Assembly: GCA_902793875.1 (NCBI GenBank)
Contig: CADBFL010000069.1
Span: 1 to 8,730 of the forward strand
Direction: 5' to 3'
Length of the DNA: 8,730 nt
Source of the DNA: an uncultured Eubacteriales bacterium
Lineage (GTDB): Bacteria; Bacillota; Clostridia; Peptostreptococcales; Anaerovoracaceae
A program made the translations under genes and the position numbers. Of this stretch, positions 1-6,003 are shown piece after piece; the stretch's first letter is position 1; the number at the start of each line of letters is the position of its first letter. The notes under the pieces are model-generated. The model did not search any database. It was not told the origin of the DNA and saw nothing but the letters and a program-made list of their open reading frames with translations.

Positions 1-187
1 AAGGCGATACCGCCAGGCATATCGTCCTGTCGCTTCTTGACGGATCGGCGACGACCAGGTCTGTGGTCATGGGATCGAGTCCGCGCTCCACGCATTCGAC
101 CGAGGCATAAAAAGACTTCAGGTCGATGCATACATACGACCTTTCCCAGTCCCCGTATCCGAACTTTCTGTCTTTATCATATCTCAT
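1..187 (-). CDS. Y-family DNA polymerase, N-terminal fragment (UvrX/DinB-like)
   Basis: Only the first 62 codons are inside the window; the gene continues past base 1. The start is the ATG at 187-185, which overlaps the TGA stop of the AraC gene in an ATGA tetranucleotide, so translation is probably coupled. The product is a translesion DNA polymerase of the Y family: residues 21-31 read IDLKSFYASVE, which aligns with the first catalytic motif of DinB/UmuC (VDMDCFFAAVE in E. coli DinB). Asp22 is the predicted metal-binding aspartate and Tyr27 sits at the steric-gate position that excludes ribonucleotides. The following stretch DLVVADPSRSDRTICLAVSP (43-62) resembles the Gram-positive UvrX/YqjW-type branch. 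The family motif and start are directly visible; which subfamily it is, and whether it is mutagenic, is inference because the rest is missing. Confidence 0.85.
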   Translation of the reverse strand, partial: MRYDKDRKFGYGDWERSYVCIDLKSFYASVECVERGLDPMTTDLVVADPSRSDRTICLAVSP

Positions 188-915
188 CCGTTCATCCGGC
201 GGTATTCGACCGGCGTCATTCCCTCGGCGGCGGTGAAGTTCTTCGTGAAGTAGCTCTGCGAGCAGAACGCCAGCCTGTCAGCGATAGCAGCCACCGTGAG
301 TTCGGTGTCCGTCAGCATGCGCTTTGCCTCGAGCATCCTCTCGTTCATGATGAACTCGCTCATGGTTATGCCCAGCTCTTCGCGGAATATGGCGGAAGCG
401 TACGTCCTGCTGAGGCTGACATGATCGGCGACCTGCGCGAGCTCGATTTTTTCCGTCAGATGCTCCTCGATATATGTCATCATCTTCACGAGTCTCGGCG
501 AGTACTTCTTCTCTCTGATGATGTATTTCATCTTGACCGCGTAGCTGTGCGCCATGCCGTGCACGAGGTCATAAAGGTCCGGCAGCGATACCGCATTGTC
601 GAATTCCCTGATGAACTCATCTCTTATGTCGTAGGCGACCATGTCGAGGAGTCCCGCCTGTATGGATGCAAGACACATTTCGGCCGCGGCGCATACGGCT
701 TCGTAGTACATCTTCTCCATCGCCTCGCTGTAGCTGCCGCACCTGTTGTAGAGCGCGGTCGGGTATTCGTAATTCTTCTGCGAAAGGGCGGCTATCGCTT
801 CATCATCGCCCTTTGCGATCGCATCGAAATACAGCTTCTTGCGCGCGTACGGAAGATATATCTGATTGCGCCTCGTTCTGCTGAGGACCATGTTCGCCGT
901 TCTGTTTTCGCTCAT
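184..915 (-). CDS. AraC-family transcriptional regulator
   Basis: A 243-residue DNA-binding regulator. The C-terminal part (about 143-241) is a typical AraC/XylS domain with two helix-turn-helix units: the first around 157-182 (IELAQVADHVSLSRTYASAI) and the second around 207-240, ending in the family signature GMTPVEYRR. The N-terminal 140 residues look helical rather than cupin-like and contain no sugar-binding motif I recognise; similar helical N-terminal halves occur in other Bacillota AraC regulators, so the effector is unknown. The start ATG at 915-913 is preceded by AAAGGA about 7 nt upstream, a good ribosome-binding site. The stop codon overlaps the start of a Y-family DNA polymerase gene, suggesting that both are made from one message. 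An inverted repeat in its promoter suggests autoregulation, which is an inference. Confidence 0.9.
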   Translation of the reverse strand: MSENRTANMVLSRTRRNQIYLPYARKKLYFDAIAKGDDEAIAALSQKNYEYPTALYNRCGSYSEAMEKMYYEAVCAAAEMCLASIQAGLLDMVAYDIRDEFIREFDNAVSLPDLYDLVHGMAHSYAVKMKYIIREKKYSPRLVKMMTYIEEHLTEKIELAQVADHVSLSRTYASAIFREELGITMSEFIMNERMLEAKRMLTDTELTVAAIADRLAFCSQSYFTKNFTAAEGMTPVEYRRMNG

Positions 916-940
916 TTTCCGGTCCTTTCATAACTTAATT

Positions 941-959
941 ATATTATTCGCAATAATAT
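941..959. promoter_or_regulatory. Inverted repeat over the araC -10 region, candidate operator
   Basis: The sequence ATATTATT-CGC-AATAATAT is a perfect inverted repeat with 8-bp arms and a 3-nt centre, overlapping or immediately downstream of the -10 box of the regulator gene. A repressor bound there would block initiation. AraC proteins often prefer direct repeats, so the binder could be a different dimeric regulator. The arms are AT-only, so some chance contribution is possible. Confidence 0.4.
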
Positions 960-984
960 TATAGCATCTTCGCCTTCTTATCAA
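956..984 (-). promoter_or_regulatory. Candidate promoter of the araC-type gene
   Basis: On the minus strand a TTGATA -35 box (984-979, five of six consensus bases) is followed after 17 nt by TAATAT (961-956); alternatively TATAAT (963-958), a perfect -10 box, lies 15 nt from the same -35. The start codon is about 45 nt downstream. The region is sharply AT-rich compared with its surroundings. Either -10 choice would place the transcription start within or beside the inverted repeat at 941-959. Confidence 0.55.
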
Positions 985-1186
985 TACAATCGAGGTATGA
1001 AAAGTGTTGTTCATGCAGGCTGTCAGTTCAGCTCGAAAGAGCATGTTTGCGAATGACACACAAATAATGACTCTCCGGTCTACGGGGAGAGCCATTCGAA
1101 ACTCGATATGAGATAGTGCTTTGAAGAAACGGCTATGCGCAGGTTGATGGGGTCAACTTGTTCAGAGTCGTTTTTTCATTGCGTCG

Positions 1187-1210
1187 AAAAAGGGAGGCAG
1201 CGCCTCCCTT
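1187..1210 (-). terminator. Rho-independent terminator of the lysozyme operon
   Basis: On the minus strand a stem AAGGGAGGC / GCCTCCCTT (9 bp, arms 1210-1202 and 1198-1190) with a 3-nt loop runs directly into a T tract (1191-1187). It starts about 25 nt after the lysozyme stop codon, in the correct orientation to end the GTPase-lysozyme transcript. No equivalent T tract exists on the plus side. Confidence 0.85.
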
Positions 1211-1234
1211 CATTTCGATTGCTCATGAGCGTAT

Positions 1235-2686
1235 CTATTTAATGTAGACCTCGCTGCCTTCCCTGCCGCATATCCAGCCGGAAGGTATCCTGATCCAGTT
1301 TCCGCTCACCTCGAGGCAAGTGACCTTCGTTCCCTTGTTCAGGACCGCGTAGGTTCCCTCCTGCGAGTGCTTTCTGGCATCAGCTGTCAGCTCGCTTCTC
1401 TTCTTCCATCTGTACGAGGTCGACGGCCCTGTCCTGACTCTGAGCATCACCTGCGTCGTATATGTGCTGCCGGCTTTGAACTTGCCCTTCGAAGAGGACG
1501 TTGACGAGCCTGAGCTTGAGCCTGAGCTCTTTTTGATCGATGACTTCGCCGTTGACGCGGTCGTCATGTAATTGGCAGAGATGCCTGTCAGATCCTTGTT
1601 CACGCTTCCCGCGGATGCGTCCGCGACCTTAAGAGGCACAAGCGCGTATCCGCCGTAGCGTCCGATGCCCTTTATGTATGCATAGGCCCTGCCTTTTCTG
1701 TTGTTCCTGATGTATCCGACCGTATAGTCGGTGCCTTCCTTCAGCAGAGTGCTGCCCCTGTATATCTTGAATTTCGGCTTCTTTGCGTCCTTGAGACTCA
1801 GGGTGTACCTTCCGCAGATCTTCGTAAGAGGCTTCGGGTTCACCTTCTTGTTTATGTACCAGAAGTTGGCGTCGATGTTCCCCTGATAGCCGAGGTAGGA
1901 CAGCATGCCGTTGATCCTGGCGCTGCTGGAGTACTGCCACTTGCTGTATCTCATGCCGGACTGGCACGAGCTGTAATACTGGGCGCACCAGATATCCACA
2001 TCGGACGCCAGGCAGCTCTTGTCGATATATGAGCTGTAGAAGCTCGTGCTGGCGTAGATTCCCGGAGTGTATCCGGCGGCCTTGACCGTATTGCAGAAAG
2101 CAACTGCGGCAGCCGTCGCGTTGGATCTGCTAAGCCCGTACATCCTGCCGAACACACCGCCCGCAAACTCGTAGTCCATGTAGAGCGGCAGCTGCAGGTC
2201 TTTAGGTCCGATGCCCAGGGCTTTGAGCCTGTTGATCGCGACCTGAGCCTCTTTCTTTCCCTCTGCGGCGTTCTTTGCCTGCGAGAAAGCATATGCGCCG
2301 ACCATGACGCCGTTTGCCCTGGCCTTCTTGTACAGAGTCGCGAAATTGCTGTCGTTGTAGCACGACAGGTTCGTTCTCCCGTAGTACGTGCCCGTGACCT
2401 TCATGATCGCAAAATCGACTCCGGCTTTTTTCGCCTTCGCGAAATCACAGTTCTTCGACTGCCAGTCTGAGATATCCACGCCGTTGACGATAACGTTTCC
2501 GCTGAACCTTCCGTTATGGTAGTAAGTGGATCTGCCGGTATTGCTGAAAGGCGAACTGCCCGAAAAGTCCCCTCCGTAAGCCGGCCCGTCCAGCGCAGCC
2601 ATGCCTGCCGTCATGCACAGCGTCAGCAGGCAGACGATCATCGTCCTTGCAAGATCCGATCTTCTTTTGCGGTTCTGGCTGTTCAT
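1235..2686 (-). CDS. Secreted GH25 lysozyme (muramidase) with Ig-like and SH3b domains
   Basis: A 483-residue exported cell-wall hydrolase. The start is the ATG at 2686, because AAAGGGAGAG lies just upstream of it; an in-frame ATG ten codons earlier (2716) has no such site. Residues 1-38 are a signal peptide (basic start, hydrophobic core about 16-31). Residues 68-280 form a glycosyl hydrolase family 25 domain cleaving the MurNAc-GlcNAc bond of peptidoglycan: DISDWQ with Asp71, MDYE with Asp171 and Glu173 as predicted catalytic acids, and IDANFW with Asp272. About 286-354 resembles the Ig-like repeat of clostridial surface proteins (KEGTDYTVGY). A Ser-rich linker (380-400) leads to a C-terminal bacterial SH3 domain (about 409-480, LRVRTGPSTSY...WIRIPSGWI), probably for wall binding. 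It follows the two GTPase genes by 56 bp and may be read with them. No immunity gene or holin was seen nearby, so a housekeeping autolysin is the simplest reading. Confidence 0.93.
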   Translation of the reverse strand: MNSQNRKRRSDLARTMIVCLLTLCMTAGMAALDGPAYGGDFSGSSPFSNTGRSTYYHNGRFSGNVIVNGVDISDWQSKNCDFAKAKKAGVDFAIMKVTGTYYGRTNLSCYNDSNFATLYKKARANGVMVGAYAFSQAKNAAEGKKEAQVAINRLKALGIGPKDLQLPLYMDYEFAGGVFGRMYGLSRSNATAAAVAFCNTVKAAGYTPGIYASTSFYSSYIDKSCLASDVDIWCAQYYSSCQSGMRYSKWQYSSSARINGMLSYLGYQGNIDANFWYINKKVNPKPLTKICGRYTLSLKDAKKPKFKIYRGSTLLKEGTDYTVGYIRNNRKGRAYAYIKGIGRYGGYALVPLKVADASAGSVNKDLTGISANYMTTASTAKSSIKKSSGSSSGSSTSSSKGKFKAGSTYTTQVMLRVRTGPSTSYRWKKRSELTADARKHSQEGTYAVLNKGTKVTCLEVSGNWIRIPSGWICGREGSEVYIK

Positions 2687-2690
2687 AGCT

Positions 2691-2700
2691 CTCTCCCTTT
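2691..2700 (-). promoter_or_regulatory. Ribosome-binding site fixing the lysozyme start
   Basis: AAAGGGAGAG on the minus strand, four bases before the ATG at 2686. It supports the shorter 483-residue protein, whose basic N-terminus then begins a normal signal peptide. Confidence 0.75.
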
Positions 2701-2736
2701 TGTCCTTCCGTGTCATCTGCTGACCGGATTAGCTGT

Positions 2737-2769
2737 ATTATATCAGAATGTTGCGACCTCAGGGTCGCA
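2737..2769 (-). promoter_or_regulatory. Hairpin plus -10-like box between GTPase and lysozyme genes
   Basis: A perfect 7-bp hairpin, TGCGACC / GGTCGCA with a 4-nt loop (2752-2769), covers the last codons of the GTPase gene. Just after its stop codon comes TATAAT (2742-2737, minus strand). There is no T run after the hairpin, so it is not a classic terminator, and no convincing -35 lies 16-18 nt upstream of the TATAAT. It may be an RNA stability or partial-termination element separating lysozyme expression from the GTPase genes, or the TATAAT may act as a weak internal promoter. Confidence 0.3.
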
Positions 2770-3684
2770 GGCTTCGGTTTTTTCGAGTTTCTTTATGTAG
2801 AGCACAGGCCCCTTCTCCTTGTAGGCTTCGGTATATTCGCAGCGCACCTTCGCCGTTATCTTTACCCAGTCGCCCACGCTCAGGTTCTCCGCTCCCGCAT
2901 AGAAGGCCAGAAGGCCCGCGAACTGGATGTCTGCCTCGCAGCATGTCATCACATGTCTTCCGAACGCGAACTGTCCTTCCGGCAGCTCGTCCGAGAGAGC
3001 GACCCTCCCCTTTATGATGAAGGTCTTTCCGTCGTAGTCATCCTCGTTCTCGTTGATGTCCCTGTACCACTCCGCATACCATTCGTCATCGATGACGATC
3101 TGCGCTGCGTTCATGTCGTACGGCAGCGGGTCCTGGATGTCGTCAGGCTCGATATCGTCAGGTCCGTATTCGTAGATTATCAGAGACCTTCTGTTGGCAA
3201 TCCTGACTTCCTTGTGGAAAGGCATCTTGTCGAAGCCCTTCTCGCAGCGGTTGAACACGACCATGTCCGCCGTCTGCATCTTGTTGAAGCACAGCTGGCG
3301 CATATTGGCGTTGAACATCATGAATGTCGCCGCATCGAAGAGAGCCATCTCCTGTGCTATCAGCCAGTTGGGCGGCATCGCGGCGAAGAGCTTCTGATTC
3401 TCCCACATGCCGTTCATCTCGACGACCACCCGATCGAAGCCCCCTTTTGCCTCCATCCTTCCGAGGTTCACATCGTTGAGCTCCGCTTCGCTTTTGATGC
3501 GCTCGACTCTCACCCCTGGTCCGACGAATTTTTCGGGTTCGTACTGCGCCTCGCCGTTCTCGCAGACCAGCAGCAGGGTCCTTCCGTCATCTCCGAACTC
3601 GTGGTGTTCGAGCGTTTCCTTTATGAATGTTGTCTTTCCCGCCCCGAGAAATCCCGTGAACAGGTATACCGGTTTTTCTGTCAT
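2743..3684 (-). CDS. CobW-like (COG0523) GTPase fused to a YcgQ/TIGR03943-like domain
   Basis: A 313-residue protein. Residues 6-17 (VYLFTGFLGAGK) are the first strand and Walker A loop of the G3E/CobW GTPase family. The CxCC metal-binding motif expected after switch I is missing, and the base-recognition NKxD motif is changed to NRCE (145-148). About 218-313 is unlike CobW C-termini; GRHVMTCCEADIQFAGLL (242-259) followed by GDWVKITAKV and GPVLYIKKLE resembles the C-terminal part of the YcgQ/TIGR03943 (DUF1980) family, whose conserved Cys-Cys-x-Ala-Asp is intact (248-251). YcgQ-type proteins pair with YcgR permeases in zinc-limitation operons, so a metal-related role in the cytoplasm or at the membrane is inferred. 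The start ATG lies 4 nt after the stop of the other GTPase gene, so the two are almost certainly cotranscribed and coupled. The fusion is read by eye and needs a profile search; the GTPase part is secure. Confidence 0.82.
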   Translation of the reverse strand: MTEKPVYLFTGFLGAGKTTFIKETLEHHEFGDDGRTLLLVCENGEAQYEPEKFVGPGVRVERIKSEAELNDVNLGRMEAKGGFDRVVVEMNGMWENQKLFAAMPPNWLIAQEMALFDAATFMMFNANMRQLCFNKMQTADMVVFNRCEKGFDKMPFHKEVRIANRRSLIIYEYGPDDIEPDDIQDPLPYDMNAAQIVIDDEWYAEWYRDINENEDDYDGKTFIIKGRVALSDELPEGQFAFGRHVMTCCEADIQFAGLLAFYAGAENLSVGDWVKITAKVRCEYTEAYKEKGPVLYIKKLEKTEACDPEVATF

Positions 3685-3688
3685 TATC

Positions 3689-4879
3689 CTATGCGAGTCT
3701 GAAGAGTTCGCTGATCTTTTTCCTGTTGAGCCGTGTTCCGATCACCGCTACCATGCCGGTGGCCTCGGCGCTGGTGTCTCTGATCTCGCCCTCGCCCGGC
3801 ACGTAGTCGAACTCGAGCCAGCCCCCGTCTGCATTCTCCACGATGCCCTTGGCTCTGAGCACCTCTCCGCATTCATCGAGGCTGTCGACGATCTCTTCAA
3901 GCTCTGCCCTTGTGTACTTGTTGCTGGTCTGAGCGCCTGCCTCCTCGAAGACCTCATCGGCATCGTGTCCGTGGTGGTGATGGTGGTGGTGATCGTGGCC
4001 GCAGCCGCACTCGTGGTCATGATGCTCGTGATCGTGATCATGATCGTGGTCATGCTCATGGTCGTGATCGTGGTCATGATGATCATGTTCGTGTTCGTGG
4101 TCATGATGATCGTGCCCGCAGCCGCACTCGTGATCATGCTCATGCTCGTGATCGTGATGATCATGATGGTGGTGATGGTGCTCATGCCCGTGATCGTGAT
4201 CATGGTCATGCTCATGCTCATGCTCATGAGCTTCGAGCTCCTCGTAGGCCTCCTTTCTCAGCCTGTCGAGTTCGGCATTGACCGTTTTGTCCGATTCCAT
4301 GATCTCGAGCATCTTTTTCCCGGAGAGCTGATCCCAGTCGGTAGTCACGATCTGGGCCGTCGGGTTCAGCTTTCTGATGTCCTTCACGATGCTGTCGAGC
4401 TCAGCGGCGCTCATCCCCTGCTGATGCGAGAGGAATATCGAGCTGGCGTTCTCGACCTGGTTCGAGAAGAACTCGCCGAAGTTCTCCATGTACATCCTGT
4501 ATCTCTTGGCGTCCACCACAGTGGTGAAGCCGTTGAGCTCGATCTTTTCATTATCGAGGTCCTGGACCGCGATGATGACGTCCGAGAGCTTGCCTACGCC
4601 GGACGGCTCGATGAGTATCCTGTCCGGATCGTATTTCTCGACCACCTCATCGAGGGCCTTTCCGAAGTCTCCCACGAGGGTGCAGCATATGCAGCCCGCT
4701 ACCATCTCGTTGATCTGAATGCCGGTCTCTCTCAGGAATCCCGTGTCCACGCCGATCTCGCCGAATTCGTTCTCGATCAGAACGATGTTCTTCGTGTCGT
4801 AGCCTTCGGAGATGAGTTTTCTGATGAGTGTCGTCTTGCCTGCTCCGAGAAATCCGGAGAAGATATCCACTTTTGCCAT
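3689..4879 (-). CDS. CobW/COG0523 metallochaperone GTPase with a very His-rich insert
   Basis: A 396-residue P-loop GTPase of the family that delivers zinc or related metals to client proteins. Walker A is GFLGAGKT (9-16), the metal-binding CxCC is GCICC (Cys63, Cys65, Cys66), and EPSG (91-94) is the usual motif after strand 4. The NKxD position reads SHQQ (151-154), as in some CobW branches that use a different base-recognition loop. Residues 218-305 hold 48 histidines among 88 residues, mixed with Asp and Glu, and contain two copies of ECGCGHDHH (251-259, 290-298); this is a probable metal store or exchange site. The CobW C-terminal domain follows (about 320-396, ending VIGTRLNRKKISELFRL). 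The ATG at 4879 is chosen because AGAAGGA lies 6 nt upstream; a GTG at 4936 extends the frame with basic, atypical sequence. Zinc is the likeliest metal (inference); nickel or cobalt cannot be excluded. Confidence 0.9.
   Translation of the reverse strand: MAKVDIFSGFLGAGKTTLIRKLISEGYDTKNIVLIENEFGEIGVDTGFLRETGIQINEMVAGCICCTLVGDFGKALDEVVEKYDPDRILIEPSGVGKLSDVIIAVQDLDNEKIELNGFTTVVDAKRYRMYMENFGEFFSNQVENASSIFLSHQQGMSAAELDSIVKDIRKLNPTAQIVTTDWDQLSGKKMLEIMESDKTVNAELDRLRKEAYEELEAHEHEHEHDHDHDHGHEHHHHHHDHHDHEHEHDHECGCGHDHHDHEHEHDHHDHDHDHEHDHDHDHDHEHHDHECGCGHDHHHHHHHGHDADEVFEEAGAQTSNKYTRAELEEIVDSLDECGEVLRAKGIVENADGGWLEFDYVPGEGEIRDTSAEATGMVAVIGTRLNRKKISELFRLA
3960..4228 (-). repeat. Low-complexity His-codon tract inside the CobW gene
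   Basis: On the plus strand this reads as long runs of ATG/GTG/GATC-type triplets, the complement of alternating CAT/CAC (His), GAT/GAC (Asp) and GAG/GAA (Glu) codons. It includes two near-identical blocks encoding ECGCGHDHH, 39 codons apart, suggesting internal duplication. The tract stays in frame. It opens several long shadow reading frames on both strands that are not genes. Confidence 0.85.
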
Positions 4880-4885
4880 TTGCAG

Positions 4886-4892
4886 TCCTTCT
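4886..4892 (-). promoter_or_regulatory. Ribosome-binding site fixing the CobW GTPase start
   Basis: AGAAGGA on the minus strand, 6 nt before the ATG at 4879. The resulting protein begins MAKVDIFSGFLGAGKT, the usual distance from the start to the P-loop in this family. Confidence 0.75.
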
Positions 4893-4954
4893 TTCTTTTT
4901 ACGGGGTTTTATGATCTGGACGCGCTCCTTTTGCACAGCGCATACTTCCCCGTG

Positions 4955-4983
4955 ATTATACGCTTACAAGTATATTCAGTCAC
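4955..4983 (-). promoter_or_regulatory. Candidate promoter of the GTPase-lysozyme operon
   Basis: On the minus strand GTGACT (4983-4978, four of six -35 bases) is followed after 17 nt by a perfect TATAAT (4960-4955), about 75 nt before the GTPase start. Interrupted inverted repeats overlap it: TATAC 4957-4961 with GTATA 4970-4974, and CGTGA 4951-4955 with TCACG 4980-4984, so a repressor site covering both boxes is possible. The sequence does not match the classical Gram-positive Zur box as I know it. Confidence 0.5.
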
Positions 4984-5053
4984 GTTTTCTTTGTACATTT
5001 ATCTATATATTCTTTAATCGCATCCTAAACAGACTTTAATAGCTCCCGCTCCC

Positions 5054-5082
5054 TTGAATCGTCAACCCCGGAAAGGTACAAT
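5054..5082 (+). promoter_or_regulatory. Promoter of the EamA transporter gene, possibly giving a leaderless mRNA
   Basis: TTGAAT (5054-5059) and TACAAT (5077-5082) are separated by exactly 17 nt, a good sigma-A type promoter. Transcription would begin about 7 nt after the -10, at or next to the ATG at 5090, leaving no room for a ribosome-binding site. The GGAAAGG at 5070-5076 that might look like one is inside the promoter spacer. Confidence 0.6.
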
Positions 5083-5089
5083 AGTCCAC

Positions 5090-5998
5090 ATGAAATTCCA
5101 TATCGAGATGAACGAAAGAAGAGGCGAATTCCTGGTAGGACTGGCTCTCGCTCTGAGGGCGAGCTCGCTTCTCTTTGCCACGATCGCGATGCGCACCATG
5201 GGCCCTTACCTGACCATAGCGATAAGGTTCACGATAGCTTTCGTGATAATCGCTTTTCTGTTCAGGAAGAATATCACCAGGGTCGACGCAAGGACTCTGC
5301 TGCACTGCGCCCTGATAGGGATCACGTTCTTCTTTGCGATGCTCTTCGAGCTGATGGGCCTTAAGACGACCCCGTCATCGGTCACGGCATTCCTCGAGGG
5401 AATGGTGGTCGTCATGGTGCCGGCCATCACCTGCGTGGCGTACAGGAAGCTTCCTGACCGCCTGACAGTCATATCCGCTGTCCTTGCGGTGATCGGCGTG
5501 GGATTTCTTACCCTGAAGGGAGACCGCATAGGCTTCACGACGGGCGAACTTCTGGTCCTTCTGGGCACCTTCTGGTACTCGCTCTCAGTGCTGGTCACCG
5601 ACACGGCCGCAAAGAACGATGACCTGCTGACGGTCTCGATATACCAGCTCCTCTTCATCGCTGTATTCGCATACATAGGCGCCTTTATCTTTGAAGAGAT
5701 AAGGCTTCCGCAGTCCGGCACGGAGTGGGGCGCCGTGCTGGCGCTCGCTGTCATCTGCAGCTGCGTCGGATTCACCATACAGCCCTTCGGCCAGAAGTAC
5801 ACCACGCCTGAGCGCGCTGGCATTCTCGCGGTCTTCAATCCGCTTACCGCCGCTGTGCTCGGGGTCGTGTTCCTGCATGAAAAAATGACCCCGACCATGC
5901 TGTTTGGGTCATTTCTCATTCTGATATCCATACTGGCGCCCGCCTGGATACAGGACCGCGCTGCCAGGAAAAGATCTTCAGAAGCGGACGGGGACTGA
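5090..5998 (+). CDS. EamA/DMT-superfamily transporter (RhaT/YdcZ-like permease)
   Basis: A 302-residue integral membrane protein with about ten hydrophobic helices in two homologous EamA halves (about 12-142 and 152-284), the standard size and layout of drug/metabolite transporters. The paired motifs TTPSSVTAFLEGMVVVMVPA (93-112) and TTPERAGILAVFNPLTAAVL (238-257), followed by FLHEKMTP, are typical of the end of each half. A short charged tail (288-302) closes the protein. Such carriers export or import amino acids, nucleotide precursors or other small metabolites; the substrate cannot be told from sequence. The ATG at 5090 is chosen because it is where transcription from the promoter just upstream would begin; ATG 5108 is an alternative, and an in-frame TTG at 5054 is part of the -35 box and is rejected. 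The gene stands alone, divergent from the GTPase operon and ending 5 nt from the convergent HD-GYP gene, with no clear terminator between them. Confidence 0.88.
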   Translation: MKFHIEMNERRGEFLVGLALALRASSLLFATIAMRTMGPYLTIAIRFTIAFVIIAFLFRKNITRVDARTLLHCALIGITFFFAMLFELMGLKTTPSSVTAFLEGMVVVMVPAITCVAYRKLPDRLTVISAVLAVIGVGFLTLKGDRIGFTTGELLVLLGTFWYSLSVLVTDTAAKNDDLLTVSIYQLLFIAVFAYIGAFIFEEIRLPQSGTEWGAVLALAVICSCVGFTIQPFGQKYTTPERAGILAVFNPLTAAVLGVVFLHEKMTPTMLFGSFLILISILAPAWIQDRAARKRSSEADGD

Positions 5999-6003
5999 TG
6001 TCC

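Larger units (their letters stand above)
916..1185. other. Gene-free spacer with clustered short inverted repeats
   Basis: No credible gene is seen between the regulator and the lysozyme terminator. Apart from the promoter elements near 941-984, the stretch 1012-1169 carries several small complementary pairs: GCTC-GAAA-GAGC at 1031-1042 (a GNRA-type loop), CATGC 1012-1016 with GCATG 1041-1045, CGAATG 1050-1055 with CATTCG 1093-1098 enclosing CTCTCC 1071-1076 with GGAGAG 1086-1091, GGTTGA 1142-1147 with TCAACT 1153-1158 (one wobble), and GACTCT 1069-1074 with AGAGTC 1164-1169. On the plus strand a T6 run follows at 1171-1176. This could be a structured RNA, but it matches no riboswitch or small-RNA consensus that I recognise, and some of the pairs are mutually exclusive. 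Confidence 0.35.

Noticed and set aside
37..933. Plus-strand open frame across the AraC gene
   Set aside because: The minus strand encodes a full AraC domain with a good start; the plus-strand product has no recognisable domain.
928..1044. Short minus-strand frame of about 38 codons in the spacer
   Set aside because: It runs straight through the AraC promoter and has no ribosome-binding site.
2743..3702. Plus-strand frames opposite the second GTPase
   Set aside because: They lack domains and starts with ribosome-binding sites; the minus strand carries the P-loop and CC-x-AD motifs.
3407..5017. Very long plus-strand open frame opposite the GTPases
   Set aside because: It is the complement of the His-rich and P-loop coding sequence; its Val/Met-rich middle is an artefact of the repeated His/Asp codons, and the minus strand has clear motifs and ribosome-binding sites.
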